A stretch of DNA of 58,415 bases. It comes from Flavobacterium aeripolare. GTDB taxonomy: Bacteria > Bacteroidota > Bacteroidia > Flavobacteriales > Flavobacteriaceae. Shown piece after piece: positions 43,953 to 52,437 of the stretch. The stretch covers positions 458,152 through 516,566 of the forward strand of contig NZ_JABSNL010000001.1 in assembly GCF_013294025.1 (NCBI RefSeq). The letters run 5' to 3'. The notes under the pieces were generated by a model. It was given only the letters and a program-made list of their open reading frames with translations. It did not search any database and was not told the origin of the DNA. The first letter of the stretch is position 1. Each line of letters begins with the position of its first letter. The position numbers and the translations under genes were made by a program.

Positions 43953-44409
43953 GCTAATGCACAACATTCTCAATTTGCCAGTATATAATAGTTTTTTACT
44001 GCAAAAGTCTTTTTATGATTCCGTTTGATTGGTAAATAATTACACTAACTTTTTGTCAAGTAAAACGAAAAAAAACACTGTCCTACACCTAATAAAAATA
44101 AGGCCTAAACACATAAAACTATATCACTTTTATCTACTACTTATTAAAAAACATCGTTAAATGATTAAAGATAACTGCAAGCTTTAATCTAATTGCCGCA
44201 TCCCAAAAAACTAGACAAACACACTTACTTATTTAGCTAAACAGTACTACGTAATTAGAGTAAAAATACTTGAGTACACCACTTTGTATTTTGGCTTCAC
44301 TTATATTTGGGTATGCAATGGGTTGCGTTCCATCAAATTTTATGAGTAGCTGAACACCCTTTCTTTTTCCCGCCCCAAAGTAATTATCCAATTATAACTA
44401 ATAAGTCAT
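43953..44409. other. Gene-free stretch
   Basis: About 450 bp of AT-rich DNA between the operator at 43941 and the P-type ATPase tail. I see no open frame, operator or clear terminator. Confidence 0.4.
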
Positions 44410-46914
44410 CTAAATCGCTTTAAAATTCCGCATCCAAATTTTAACTAATTCGTACCAAAGCACCGAAACGATTCCTGTACCGATAGCGAGCCCTACTTGC
44501 TGCAAATTTAGTTTTGTAAATAAGAAAAAATCAATTAGTGGCTGCACGGTGAGCAGTAGTCCTGTAATAACAATCGTAATTCCGGTAATGATGAACACTA
44601 AATTATTTTTGTACTGCATCGTAGTAAAAATGGAATAATAAAATGAACGATTGATTAAGGTTAGAAAAATATTGGCAGTCACCAAAACCAAGAAAACCAT
44701 AGTTCGCGTTACTTGCTCATTAAAACCTTAATACACCGAAAACTGATAGATAAATAACGTCCCAATAGTGATTACTATTCCTTGAATGATACTAGTGGAA
44801 AGTTCTTTCCAACTGAAGAAAGTATTTGTAAAAGGTCTTGGTTTTAATGACATTGCATTCTTTTCTATAGGTTCATTTTCGTACACGATAGAACAAGTGG
44901 GTCCCATAATTAATTCTAAAAATATAATATGTATTGGTGAAAAAATGTTAGGATAAATCCAGCCTAAAGCCAACGGTATAAATACGGTGAAAATGATGGG
45001 AATATGAATAGAAATGATAAATTGTATGGCCTTTTTTAAGTTGGCATATATTTTTCGACCTGCAGCAACCGCATCGACCATTTTAGCCAAATCATCATTT
45101 ATTAGAATTAGAGAAGCCGCTTGCTTGGCAATTTCGGTTCCTTTTTTACCCATGGCGATACCTATGTGCGCCGCTTTGAGTGCGGGGCCATCGTTGACAC
45201 CATCGCCCGTCATGGCCACAATTTCTTGATTCGCTTTTAGGGCATTGATGATTTTCAGTTTGGCTTCGGGATACATTCGGGTGAATAAATTGATTTCTCC
45301 CACTTGTTTTTGAAGTTCCTCATCGGATAACTGCAGTAATGCATCACCAGAAATACTTTTTTCGTAGCCAACAAATCCGATTTGTTTGGCTATAGAACCC
45401 GTTGTTTCGGCATTGTCTCCTGTGATTATTTTTACTTTTATTCCTGCTTTGTAAAACGCTTGTAAAACCGATTTAATATTCTTTTTAGGGCGATCATAAA
45501 AGGCCAATAATCCTATGAATTCAAATGAAAAATCTTGTTGCTTTTCTGGAAAATTATCTCCTTCAAATAATGCTTTCCCAACAGCCAAAGTGCGGTAGCC
45601 TTCTGTTGATAATAAGTGTATAGCTTTTTCAATTGCTGCTTTTTCTTTTTCAGTAAGCTGTGAAATTACAGTTATAGCTTCAGCACCACCTTTGGCGGCA
45701 ATAATACGTTCTCCCGCTTTATTTTCAAAAATGTGGGTCATCATAGGCGGTTTGCCTGATAGTGGATATTCATGCACCATTTTAAATTGACAACGTTGAT
45801 CTTTTTCAATTTCTGCTGCGTAGACTTCATGCAATGCAATTTCCATAGCATCAAATGGAACAGGCTCACTCGCCCACATGGAGATTGTAATTAACTGCTT
45901 TTCATCGGCTGACAAATCGTTTCCTATGTCGTTTATTTTTTGAGATTTCAGCGTGAATATTTTGGCTAAACTCATTTTGTTCTCGCTAATTGTTCCTGTT
46001 TTATCCACACAAATTATAGTTGCGCTTCCTAGGGTTTCGACCGTTTTCATTTGCTTGACGATAATACCGTTCTCCATCATACGCCAAGCGCCAAGTGCCA
46101 TAAAGGTGGTAAAGGCAATCGGAATTTCTTCGGGTAACACGCTCATGGCGAGCGTTAAAGCTTTAAGTAAACTATCAAACAAAAGGTAGGAGTTGAAATA
46201 ATTTATTGCCCAAACAACAAAAAAGACCAAAGCTCCCGCTATAGTCATCTTTTTGACAAAACTATTAATCTGTAATTCTAGTGGTGTTTTTTCCTCTTTA
46301 ATTTCTTCGAGACTTTTGCCTATTTTTCCTAAGTTGGTTTCACTTCCAATGGCTGTAATAGTTGCAATAGCCAATCCGCTGGCAACGGTGGTTCCTTGAA
46401 AAATAGTGTTATCCTTTGTCGACTTGTCTTTGGCAACAGCCATAGATTCCCCCGTAAGAATAGATTCATTCACCGAGAAATCATTCGAATGTACAATGGT
46501 TCCATCCGCTGCAATTGCGTTTCCTTCTTCGACCAATAAGCTATCCCCTACTACTAATTCTTCGGTTTTAATTTCTATGGTAGCACCATTTCTAATGACT
46601 TTGCATTTAGGCTTAGTAAAATCTTTTAATTTGTCTAAAGCATTGCGGCTTCTGGCATTTTGATACGATGATATTACGGCGATTAAAATAATAGCCCCAG
46701 CTAGAAAAATTCCATCTGAAGTTTTTCCACTCACTAAATAGATAGTAGAAGCCACAAATAATAAAATTGTCATAGGCTCAGTGACAATTTGAATCAGCCC
46801 CTTTAAGAATTGGTTGGATTTTTTATAGCTAATTCTATTCTCTCCATGTTTTTCCCTTGCAGCACGTACTTCGGCACCGGTTAGACCTTTGATTTTAAAA
46901 TTATTTTGGGACAT
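44410..46914 (-). pseudogene. Cation P-type ATPase broken by one in-frame TAA near its C-terminus
   Basis: The frame encodes 834 residues if one stop is ignored. It contains the actuator motif LTGES, the membrane motif LPEEIP, the phosphorylation site CVDKTGTIS (Ser where Thr is usual), the KGGAEA nucleotide-binding motif and TGDGVNDGPALKAAHIGIAMG. This is the Ca2+/Mn2+-type (P2) pattern. TAA at 44728-44730 stops it at 728 residues, after FIYQFSVY. The same frame then reads GFNEQVTRTMVFLVLVTANIFL and the rest of the C-terminal membrane helices to 44410. CAA to TAA is the simplest cause. The truncated pump would lose about three of its last membrane helices and is probably inactive unless read through. 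Confidence 0.88.
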
Positions 46915-47047
46915 AAAATCTATGTATTATCAAGAAGTGTCATTATACCGTATCACTAATGGTCTATTTAGTAGTGAAGTTACGCAAAAAAAGCAGCTAT
47001 TAAATACTTATTTTTTCTAATTTTTTAATGGTTATTTCTATTGCAGA

Positions 47048-47359
47048 TTATTTTTCTATGTTCTCTACTGTAGTGATAAAATCAGCTGTTTCAAGACTAG
47101 CGCTAGGACCGTAACCATTAATTAGCGTTCCTTTTTCCCCATCACTGCACTCAATTGCGTACATTATTGAACTGTCATCAGGATTGGATTCGCCTTCAAA
47201 ACGGTAATAATGTGCTATTTTCACTTCGCTCGATAAAAAATGTTTACCTGTTTTTAAAGAAACTAGATTTTTTCCATTGATTTCAAATTGCGATTGAAAG
47301 CCGAGTTTTTCTACCTCGGCTAATACTGTAACTAAGCTATCCATATTTGTTTTTTCCAT
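47048..47359 (-). CDS. Small conserved protein, paralog of 16096-16407
   Basis: 103 residues, same length and layout as the first gene of the fumarate operon (MEKTNMDSLVTVLAEVEKLGFQSQF; RFEGESNPDDSSIMYAIE; GTLINGYGPSASLETADF). No enzymatic motif. It lies 60 bp after the eRF1-like gene and 133 bp before the P-type ATPase. The presence of two paralogs, each with redox or stress genes, suggests a shared regulatory or sensing role. Function unknown. Confidence 0.85.
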   Translation of the reverse strand: MEKTNMDSLVTVLAEVEKLGFQSQFEINGKNLVSLKTGKHFLSSEVKIAHYYRFEGESNPDDSSIMYAIECSDGEKGTLINGYGPSASLETADFITTVENIEK

Positions 47360-47419
47360 AATTATAATTGTTAGAGTAGTAATATGGCCCCTCTTTGCCC
47401 GCTTTAAAATAATTTTATG

Positions 47420-47800
47420 CTATTGTTTATCAAAATGATTTCTAACAAATGCATCGAGTTGGTTGTCGGTCATTTTATCTGCTGCTTCCACATCAATTTG
47501 TATGTCTTTAAAATGTAAATCTTTGTCTAAGTAATTCTGCAGTTCTGTTTTTGCATTGGTTGGACCAAATAAAAGTACGTGATCATATTTCAAAATCTTT
47601 TCTGAAATCTTCTTGTAGAAGGCTTCTGTCATTTGCTCCTCTTTATTGTGCATGGTAAACTCACTTCTTGATAGCACTTCTTCTTTTGTATCTGTAGTGA
47701 ATTTTGAATCAATAGATTTGCTGTTTTTCTCTGAATTTAAATCGATAAAATTGGCAGTTGAATGATCCATCCAAATGCCTAAGTTTTTTTGTGTTTCCAT
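47420..47800 (-). CDS. Small eRF1/pelota-like (baeRF-type) hypothetical protein
   Basis: 126 residues. The opening KNLGIWMDHSTANFIDL and the later KYDHVLLFGPTNAKTELQNYLDKD follow the pattern of the bacterial archaeo-eukaryotic-release-factor-like proteins: a beta strand with D/H-S/T, then a GP-NAK-EL helix. Such proteins are thought to act on ribosomes or nucleic acids under stress. The middle is acidic and low in complexity. The assignment is by pattern and moderately sure. Confidence 0.7.
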   Translation of the reverse strand: METQKNLGIWMDHSTANFIDLNSEKNSKSIDSKFTTDTKEEVLSRSEFTMHNKEEQMTEAFYKKISEKILKYDHVLLFGPTNAKTELQNYLDKDLHFKDIQIDVEAADKMTDNQLDAFVRNHFDKQ

Positions 47801-47959
47801 TTCTGCTTTTGTTTAATGGTTATAAAATAGATAAGGGCTTACGTGTTCATCTGACTAAATCCCTTCTAGTCCTTTTGGGAATTCGGGAGGAGTAGCAACG
47901 GTTATCATGCTATGTAATAAAGTCATAGTAATTACTAGCTCGTTATCAGAAGTTTCTGT
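47801..47959. other. Short gene-free gap
   Basis: About 160 bp with no operator at the standard spacing. It may hold a promoter for the 47800 gene. Confidence 0.3.
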
Positions 47960-48178
47960 TTACGTTCTGTCTTCCATTCTTTTATTCGAAAAGAATCCAA
48001 ACGGATAATACAACGGACAAAAACTTATAAAACTAGTAAGGATAAAAACTCCAGCAAACATTAAAAGAGCGATACCCACTGTTCCTGTAATTACATTGGC
48101 GAAGTATAAACCTATGAAAACTACTGCAATTAGGACTCTTACTGCTTTGTCAACTGTTCCCATATTTTTTTTCATCAT
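47960..48178 (-). CDS. DUF2892 inner-membrane protein
   Basis: 72 residues with two membrane helices (about 12-29 and 33-50), starting MMKKNMGTVDKAVRVLIA and ending FCPLYYPFGFFSNK. This is the YgaP-tail/DUF2892 type; the CPLY Cys is characteristic. Function unknown; often beside sulfur-transfer or stress genes. It is 20 bp downstream of the SHOCT gene in the second Dps operon. Confidence 0.85.
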   Translation of the reverse strand: MMKKNMGTVDKAVRVLIAVVFIGLYFANVITGTVGIALLMFAGVFILTSFISFCPLYYPFGFFSNKRMEDRT

Positions 48179-48198
48179 AATACTGTTTGGTTTTGTGA

Positions 48199-48417
48199 TT
48201 ATTTAAGTTCAAGTGTTTTTTTGATTTCCTGATACTTTTCTCTACCAATTTCTCCTGATGCTAAACGTTTCTTTAATACATCAAGTGGTGTATCTTTTCT
48301 GGCTCTTTGTCCAGGTATGTTAAATGGGCTAGCAAAAATCCAAAATAATAATACCATCCAAACAAACCACCATATCAAGTGCATTCCTACGTAACTGTAA
48401 TTGTTATATTCCATCAT
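48199..48417 (-). CDS. SHOCT-domain small membrane protein
   Basis: 72 residues. One membrane helix (HLIWWFVWMVLLFWIFASPF) followed by a SHOCT motif (DVLKKRLASGEIGREKYQEIKKTLEL), a short C-terminal helix pair. SHOCT domains are thought to mediate oligomerisation. It is 3 bp downstream of Dps copy 2, so co-translated. Confidence 0.9.
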   Translation of the reverse strand: MMEYNNYSYVGMHLIWWFVWMVLLFWIFASPFNIPGQRARKDTPLDVLKKRLASGEIGREKYQEIKKTLELK

Positions 48418-48420
48418 AAT

Positions 48421-48897
48421 TTAATTATTTAAATGTGAGCGTAAAAACCAAGCCATTTTTTCATGCGTTTCTACAAGTCCTATAATAAAATCGCTGTTAT
48501 CTAAGTCATGGTACTCGTTAGCAAAAACAGGAATATTATCTCTTAAGGACATGATTAATGTTTCATGGTCTATTAATAATTCTTTTAAGTAGCCTTGACT
48601 GTCATTCTTTTCTCGCTTTTGTGCAGTAAACTGTGTCACGCTGAGAAATGCTTTGAGCATCGCATCTACATAATGCCCTAAAGTGCGTATGCGTTCGCCA
48701 ACGTTATCAATCATGCCATTTAATTCGCCAAACTGAGCTTCAAAGAATTTGTGCTTGTCAAGAAAGTTAGGGCCTTCAATATTCCACTGTGCGTGTCTAG
48801 TTTTGGTATATAATACATATTCATCTGCCAAGATCTTTCCTAGATCTCCTGCAACACCTTCTCTATTTTGGGCTGTGATTTCAATACTGTTTTTCAT
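48421..48897 (-). CDS. Dps-type ferritin, copy 2
   Basis: 158 residues from ATG 48897 (MKNSIEITAQNREG). An upstream ATG at 48921 gives eight more residues but would leave only about 8 nt of leader, and the shorter start matches the length and alignment of copy 1. Ferroxidase motif TRHAQWNIEGPNFLDKHKFFEAQF and NVGERIRTLGHYVD. Iron oxidation and DNA protection under stress. First gene of a unit with SHOCT and DUF2892 proteins. The promoter has a half-operator at the standard spacing. Confidence 0.92.
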   Translation of the reverse strand: MKNSIEITAQNREGVAGDLGKILADEYVLYTKTRHAQWNIEGPNFLDKHKFFEAQFGELNGMIDNVGERIRTLGHYVDAMLKAFLSVTQFTAQKREKNDSQGYLKELLIDHETLIMSLRDNIPVFANEYHDLDNSDFIIGLVETHEKMAWFLRSHLNN

Positions 48898-48935
48898 AAT
48901 ACTGTATTTAAAGCTCTTCATTTTGAATTCATGAA

Positions 48936-48978
48936 CAAAGATGCGCCTTAAAGACTACTCATGAAATGACACAGCGTG
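48936..48978 (-). promoter_or_regulatory. Half-operator and promoter of the second Dps operon
   Basis: Minus strand: CACGCTGTGTCA (48978-48967) keeps the TCA half-site but not TGA; 23 nt later is CATCTTTG (48943-48936). The conserved geometry suggests a weakened or diverged site. Confidence 0.5.
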
Positions 48979-49243
48979 GTTAAAAAAGTGATATTCATTA
49001 CTTTAATTTGGTAAAAAAAATCAATAAAAAATATGAGTCTACATTCTTATTATTTCCTCTGTCCCTCTTAGGTAAAAAAGGCTTGATTTGAATGATGAGC
49101 AAATTATTAAAAGGTATAAACCTTTCAATGAAGCCGTCATTGCGATAAGTAAGCCGATGCCTAAAATTAGCATTATATCATCAAGATAATCGCGTTCGTA
49201 ATAATTACATTAAAAAGGCTATTTCTATGATTAAAAAATAACA
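48979..49243. other. Gap with a possible 44-residue hydrophobic peptide
   Basis: On the minus strand ATG 49173 opens a short frame to 49039 (MLILGIGLLIAMTASLKGLY...) that could be a single-pass peptide. No promoter or start signal supports it. Otherwise nothing was seen. Confidence 0.2.
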
Positions 49244-50191
49244 TTAGTGATTTTTATTGGCTTCCATTTTATCTTTGGCTTTTTCTTTTTTTCTAAAAAA
49301 ACCTCTTAGAAGAAAATTATGTTTTGCAGCTTCTTCTAACTCATTCAGTTTTTCTGTTGCTGTTCTCGTGTTTGTTACAATTGAATCTAGATCATTAGCC
49401 ATTTTTTCATCTGAAAGCAATTTGGACACGATCCCTTTATCATTCTTTAACTTGGCTGTAAAAACATTTATATCGGCAGCACTTTTTTCAAATTTTGATA
49501 AAGTTTTCTTTAGACTGTTAGCATAAACAGGATCAGTCATAACTTTAGACAAAGAACCATTTTTATCGTTCATTTTTGTAGTAAAAACTACAAATTCGTC
49601 AGTTCCGGTTTCGAGATTTTGCAATGTTCGATCTATGCTTTTAGAAAACTCTTCATCGGTTAGCACCTTTGATAAAGCACCTTTGCCGTTATTGATTTTA
49701 TAACTGAATTCTGATAACTCTTTGGTGATAATCTCGGCATTATCAATACTCTTTTTGAGTCCGTTCATCAAGTCCTCCATTCCTACGGCTTCAGTAGATT
49801 TTATTAGAGAATGATCTTTTACAATTTCTTGTGATGCACTTCCTGCAGCAATCATCAATACTTTGTCGCCCATCAATCCATCAGAACCAATGGTTGCAGA
49901 GGCATCTGTCTTGATATACTGTTGAATTTCAGAACGTATCACCATATTAACCATTACAATAGAATCAGACACGAATTCAATTTCTTTCACCGTTCCAATG
50001 TTGATTCCTGAAAGTTGTACATTATTGCCTATTTGGAGACCGCTTACATTCTTAAATTTTGCTTCCAAATGGAAGGTTGTTCCAAAAAGATTTTGGCTTT
50101 TGCCAATGAAATAAATAGCAACCAAGAACACCGTAAGCGATAGCACTACAAACATCCCAAGTTTCCAAGCTTTAATAATTTTATTTTCCAT
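49244..50191 (-). CDS. MlaD-family (MCE) substrate-binding protein
   Basis: 315 residues. One N-terminal membrane helix (LGMFVVLSLTVFLVAIYFIG), one MCE domain (about 38-115; VSGLQIGNNVQLSGINIGTV and IGSDGLMGDKVL), then a long helical part with repeated KGALSKVLTDEEF-like motifs (about 170-290). It tethers to the inner membrane and forms the periplasmic part of a lipid transporter of the Mla type. The repeated helical segment is longer than in E. coli MlaD (183 residues), as in other Bacteroidota. Third gene of the unit after MlaE-like and MlaF-like genes. Confidence 0.92.
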   Translation of the reverse strand: MENKIIKAWKLGMFVVLSLTVFLVAIYFIGKSQNLFGTTFHLEAKFKNVSGLQIGNNVQLSGINIGTVKEIEFVSDSIVMVNMVIRSEIQQYIKTDASATIGSDGLMGDKVLMIAAGSASQEIVKDHSLIKSTEAVGMEDLMNGLKKSIDNAEIITKELSEFSYKINNGKGALSKVLTDEEFSKSIDRTLQNLETGTDEFVVFTTKMNDKNGSLSKVMTDPVYANSLKKTLSKFEKSAADINVFTAKLKNDKGIVSKLLSDEKMANDLDSIVTNTRTATEKLNELEEAAKHNFLLRGFFRKKEKAKDKMEANKNH

Positions 50192-50230
50192 TAGATTTAT
50201 TTTAAAAACTATATTTATGCTATTTGTAAT

Positions 50231-50971
50231 TTATTCATATTCAAAAAAAGAACGCACCCATTCATCAGAACTGTTTTTAAGTTCTTCAAAACTTCCTTCT
50301 ACATGTATCAATCCATCTTTTATAATTATGATCCTATTGGCGGTCATTTTTGCACAAATTATGTCATGTGTTATAACTATCGAAGTGGTTTTGTATTTTT
50401 CTTGGACCGATAGGATTAATTCACTAATTTCTTTACCAGTTATGGTATCCAGTCCTGCCGTAGGTTCATCATAGAGAATAATTTCTGGTTTAATGACTAA
50501 AGTTCTTGCCAGACCGATACGTTTAATCATACCTCCCGATAATTGAGAAGGCATTTTATCTATAGCTTCTTCAAGACCAACATTTTCTAATACCTCGATG
50601 ATCTGTTTTTCAACCTCCTCTTTTGGTAAATCCTTAGTATGATGTTTTAACGTAAAAGCTAAATTGTCTCTTACAGACATCGAATCATATAAGGCACCAT
50701 TTTGAAACAAAAACCCAATTCTCAACCGTATTTTATTGAGTTCCTTGTAGTTTAATTTTGTTACATCGGTTCCAAAGACGTCTATTATTCCCTTATCAAC
50801 TTTTAGCAATCCTACTACACATTTGATCGTTACTGATTTACCAGAACCTGAACGACCAAGAATGACTAAATTATCTCCTTTGTTCACAGTTAAGTCAATG
50901 CCTCTCAATACGTTGTTTTTACCAAAGGATTTAGTGAGTTTTTTGATATTTATGATGGGTTGTTCTTGCAT
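50231..50971 (-). CDS. ABC transporter ATPase, MlaF type
   Basis: 246 residues. Walker A GRSGSGKSVTIKCV, signature LSGGMIKRIGLART, Walker B IILYDEPTAGLD and H-loop VITHD. The LSGGM signature and overall pattern match MlaF-type ATPases. It powers phospholipid transport between the two membranes. It is 4 bp downstream of the permease gene. Confidence 0.94.
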   Translation of the reverse strand: MQEQPIINIKKLTKSFGKNNVLRGIDLTVNKGDNLVILGRSGSGKSVTIKCVVGLLKVDKGIIDVFGTDVTKLNYKELNKIRLRIGFLFQNGALYDSMSVRDNLAFTLKHHTKDLPKEEVEKQIIEVLENVGLEEAIDKMPSQLSGGMIKRIGLARTLVIKPEIILYDEPTAGLDTITGKEISELILSVQEKYKTTSIVITHDIICAKMTANRIIIIKDGLIHVEGSFEELKNSSDEWVRSFFEYE

Positions 50972-50975
50972 AGTT

Positions 50976-51734
50976 TTAAAAAAATAAATCGGTTATTTGT
51001 ACTGCTAGCATATCCAAAATAAAAATTGACAGTGAAGCGGTGACTACTGCCGAATTAGCTGCTTGGCCTACACTTGCGGTTCCGCCTGAAGCATTAAATC
51101 CTTTGTAACAACCTATAACACCAATGAAAAATCCAAAAAAGAAAGTTTTTATGGTTGCTGGTAAAAGGTCTATAAAATCAAGATGCTCAACAACATCTGA
51201 GAAATAGCGCATTAAGCTAATACTGCTGTGCACGTTATACCCAATATAACCACCATAAATCCCTACTAAATCAGCAATAATAACAAGTAAAGGAACCATT
51301 AAAGAGGTGGCTAAAATTCTAGTAACCACTAGATATTTAAAAGGATTTATTGCAGAAACTTCCATAGCATCGAGTTGTGAAGTAACTTTCATAGATCCAA
51401 TTTCAGCACCAATGGCAGAAGCAATCTTCCCTGCACAAATTAAAGCTGTAATCACTGGTGCAATTTCTCTTATTAGTGAAAGTGAAACCATACTGGGCAA
51501 CCAAGATTCTGCACCAAATTTTGTCATTGTTGGTCTTGACTGTATGGTCAGTACTAAACCCATAATAAAACCTGTAATACTAACAAGGGGTATGGATTTG
51601 TACCCAATGGTATAGCATTGTCTTACAAATTCATTAAACTGAAAAACAGGAGTAACTAGTTCTCTAAAAAATCTTGCAATAAAAAAGGAAAATTTTCCAG
51701 CTTGAGTGAACTGCTCTTTTATAAAAGCTACCAT
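50976..51734 (-). CDS. ABC transporter permease, MlaE family
   Basis: 252 residues, five to six membrane helices. MlaE signature features: IGYKSIPLVSITGFIMGLVL, GAEIGSMKVTSQLDAMEVSAINPFKYLVVTR, KTFFFGFFIGVIGCYKGFNASGGTASVG. First gene of the three-gene Mla-type unit, which maintains outer-membrane lipid asymmetry or scavenges lipids. MlaB and MlaC partners are absent, as is common in Bacteroidota. Confidence 0.94.
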   Translation of the reverse strand: MVAFIKEQFTQAGKFSFFIARFFRELVTPVFQFNEFVRQCYTIGYKSIPLVSITGFIMGLVLTIQSRPTMTKFGAESWLPSMVSLSLIREIAPVITALICAGKIASAIGAEIGSMKVTSQLDAMEVSAINPFKYLVVTRILATSLMVPLLVIIADLVGIYGGYIGYNVHSSISLMRYFSDVVEHLDFIDLLPATIKTFFFGFFIGVIGCYKGFNASGGTASVGQAANSAVVTASLSIFILDMLAVQITDLFF

Positions 51735-52038
51735 GATTATTTTTTTAAATAGATAAATATTATTTGGTTAGGACCTAACTGATTTGAAATTTTTAGGTGA
51801 ATTTTAATCTCTTGGAGCAAATAATATTATATTCATATGAATTGTAATACAGCTTATTACGTGTCGTATTTGATTTTATTTGCAACCTTAATACGAGTCT
51901 AGTAAATTTGAAAACCACATGATACATTTGTATATTCTCGATAAGGAGTGCTTCCTAATGATGATAGACTGTTGTATTTAATTAAAAACATAAATGTTAA
52001 GTTTTCTTATCTTTAAAAACAAGACGCTATTGATCTAT
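51735..52038. other. Gene-free gap upstream of the Mla-type unit
   Basis: About 300 bp. It contains an imperfect palindrome GGTTAGGACCTAAC near 51770, but no TGA-N6-TCA operator and no TAnnTTTG box on the minus strand. Promoter not identified. Confidence 0.3.
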
Positions 52039-52368
52039 TTAATCTTCGTCCAAATCATTGTGCGCATCGCCGCCCAAACTATACCCATTATTTTCTTCGT
52101 CTTCACTACCAATTTGTTCCATTGCATCGTCGAGTTCAGAACCGAGATTATCTAAGTCAGAACCGGAAACATCTTCAATAAAGTCCTTTTCGTTCCATTT
52201 GTTGTTTCTAGGCTTAATAATGAACTTTTTTTTCAAAATATTTTCTGGATCAATATCTTGTTCCTCTGTAAGTTTATTAAAGATATCATCGCTTGGTGTA
52301 TAGTGTATTCGATCTAAATTACTTTGCTGTGATTCTGGTGATTTGAAAATATTTCTTGTTGATTTCAT
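52039..52368 (-). CDS. Acidic hypothetical protein
   Basis: 109 residues. Basic N-terminal half (RIHYTPSDDIFN, then KKKFIIKPRNNKWNEKDFIEDV) and a strongly acidic, Gly-containing tail (SDLDNLGSELDDAMEQIGSEDEENN). Probably partly disordered. It lies 69 bp after the glycosyltransferase gene. I do not recognise a characterised family. Confidence 0.75.
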   Translation of the reverse strand: MKSTRNIFKSPESQQSNLDRIHYTPSDDIFNKLTEEQDIDPENILKKKFIIKPRNNKWNEKDFIEDVSGSDLDNLGSELDDAMEQIGSEDEENNGYSLGGDAHNDLDED

Positions 52369-52437
52369 ATTACTAATTGTATTGACAAATTATTGGTACC
52401 TGATTATTTAAAATTCTTACTAGGAATTACCCATTTT

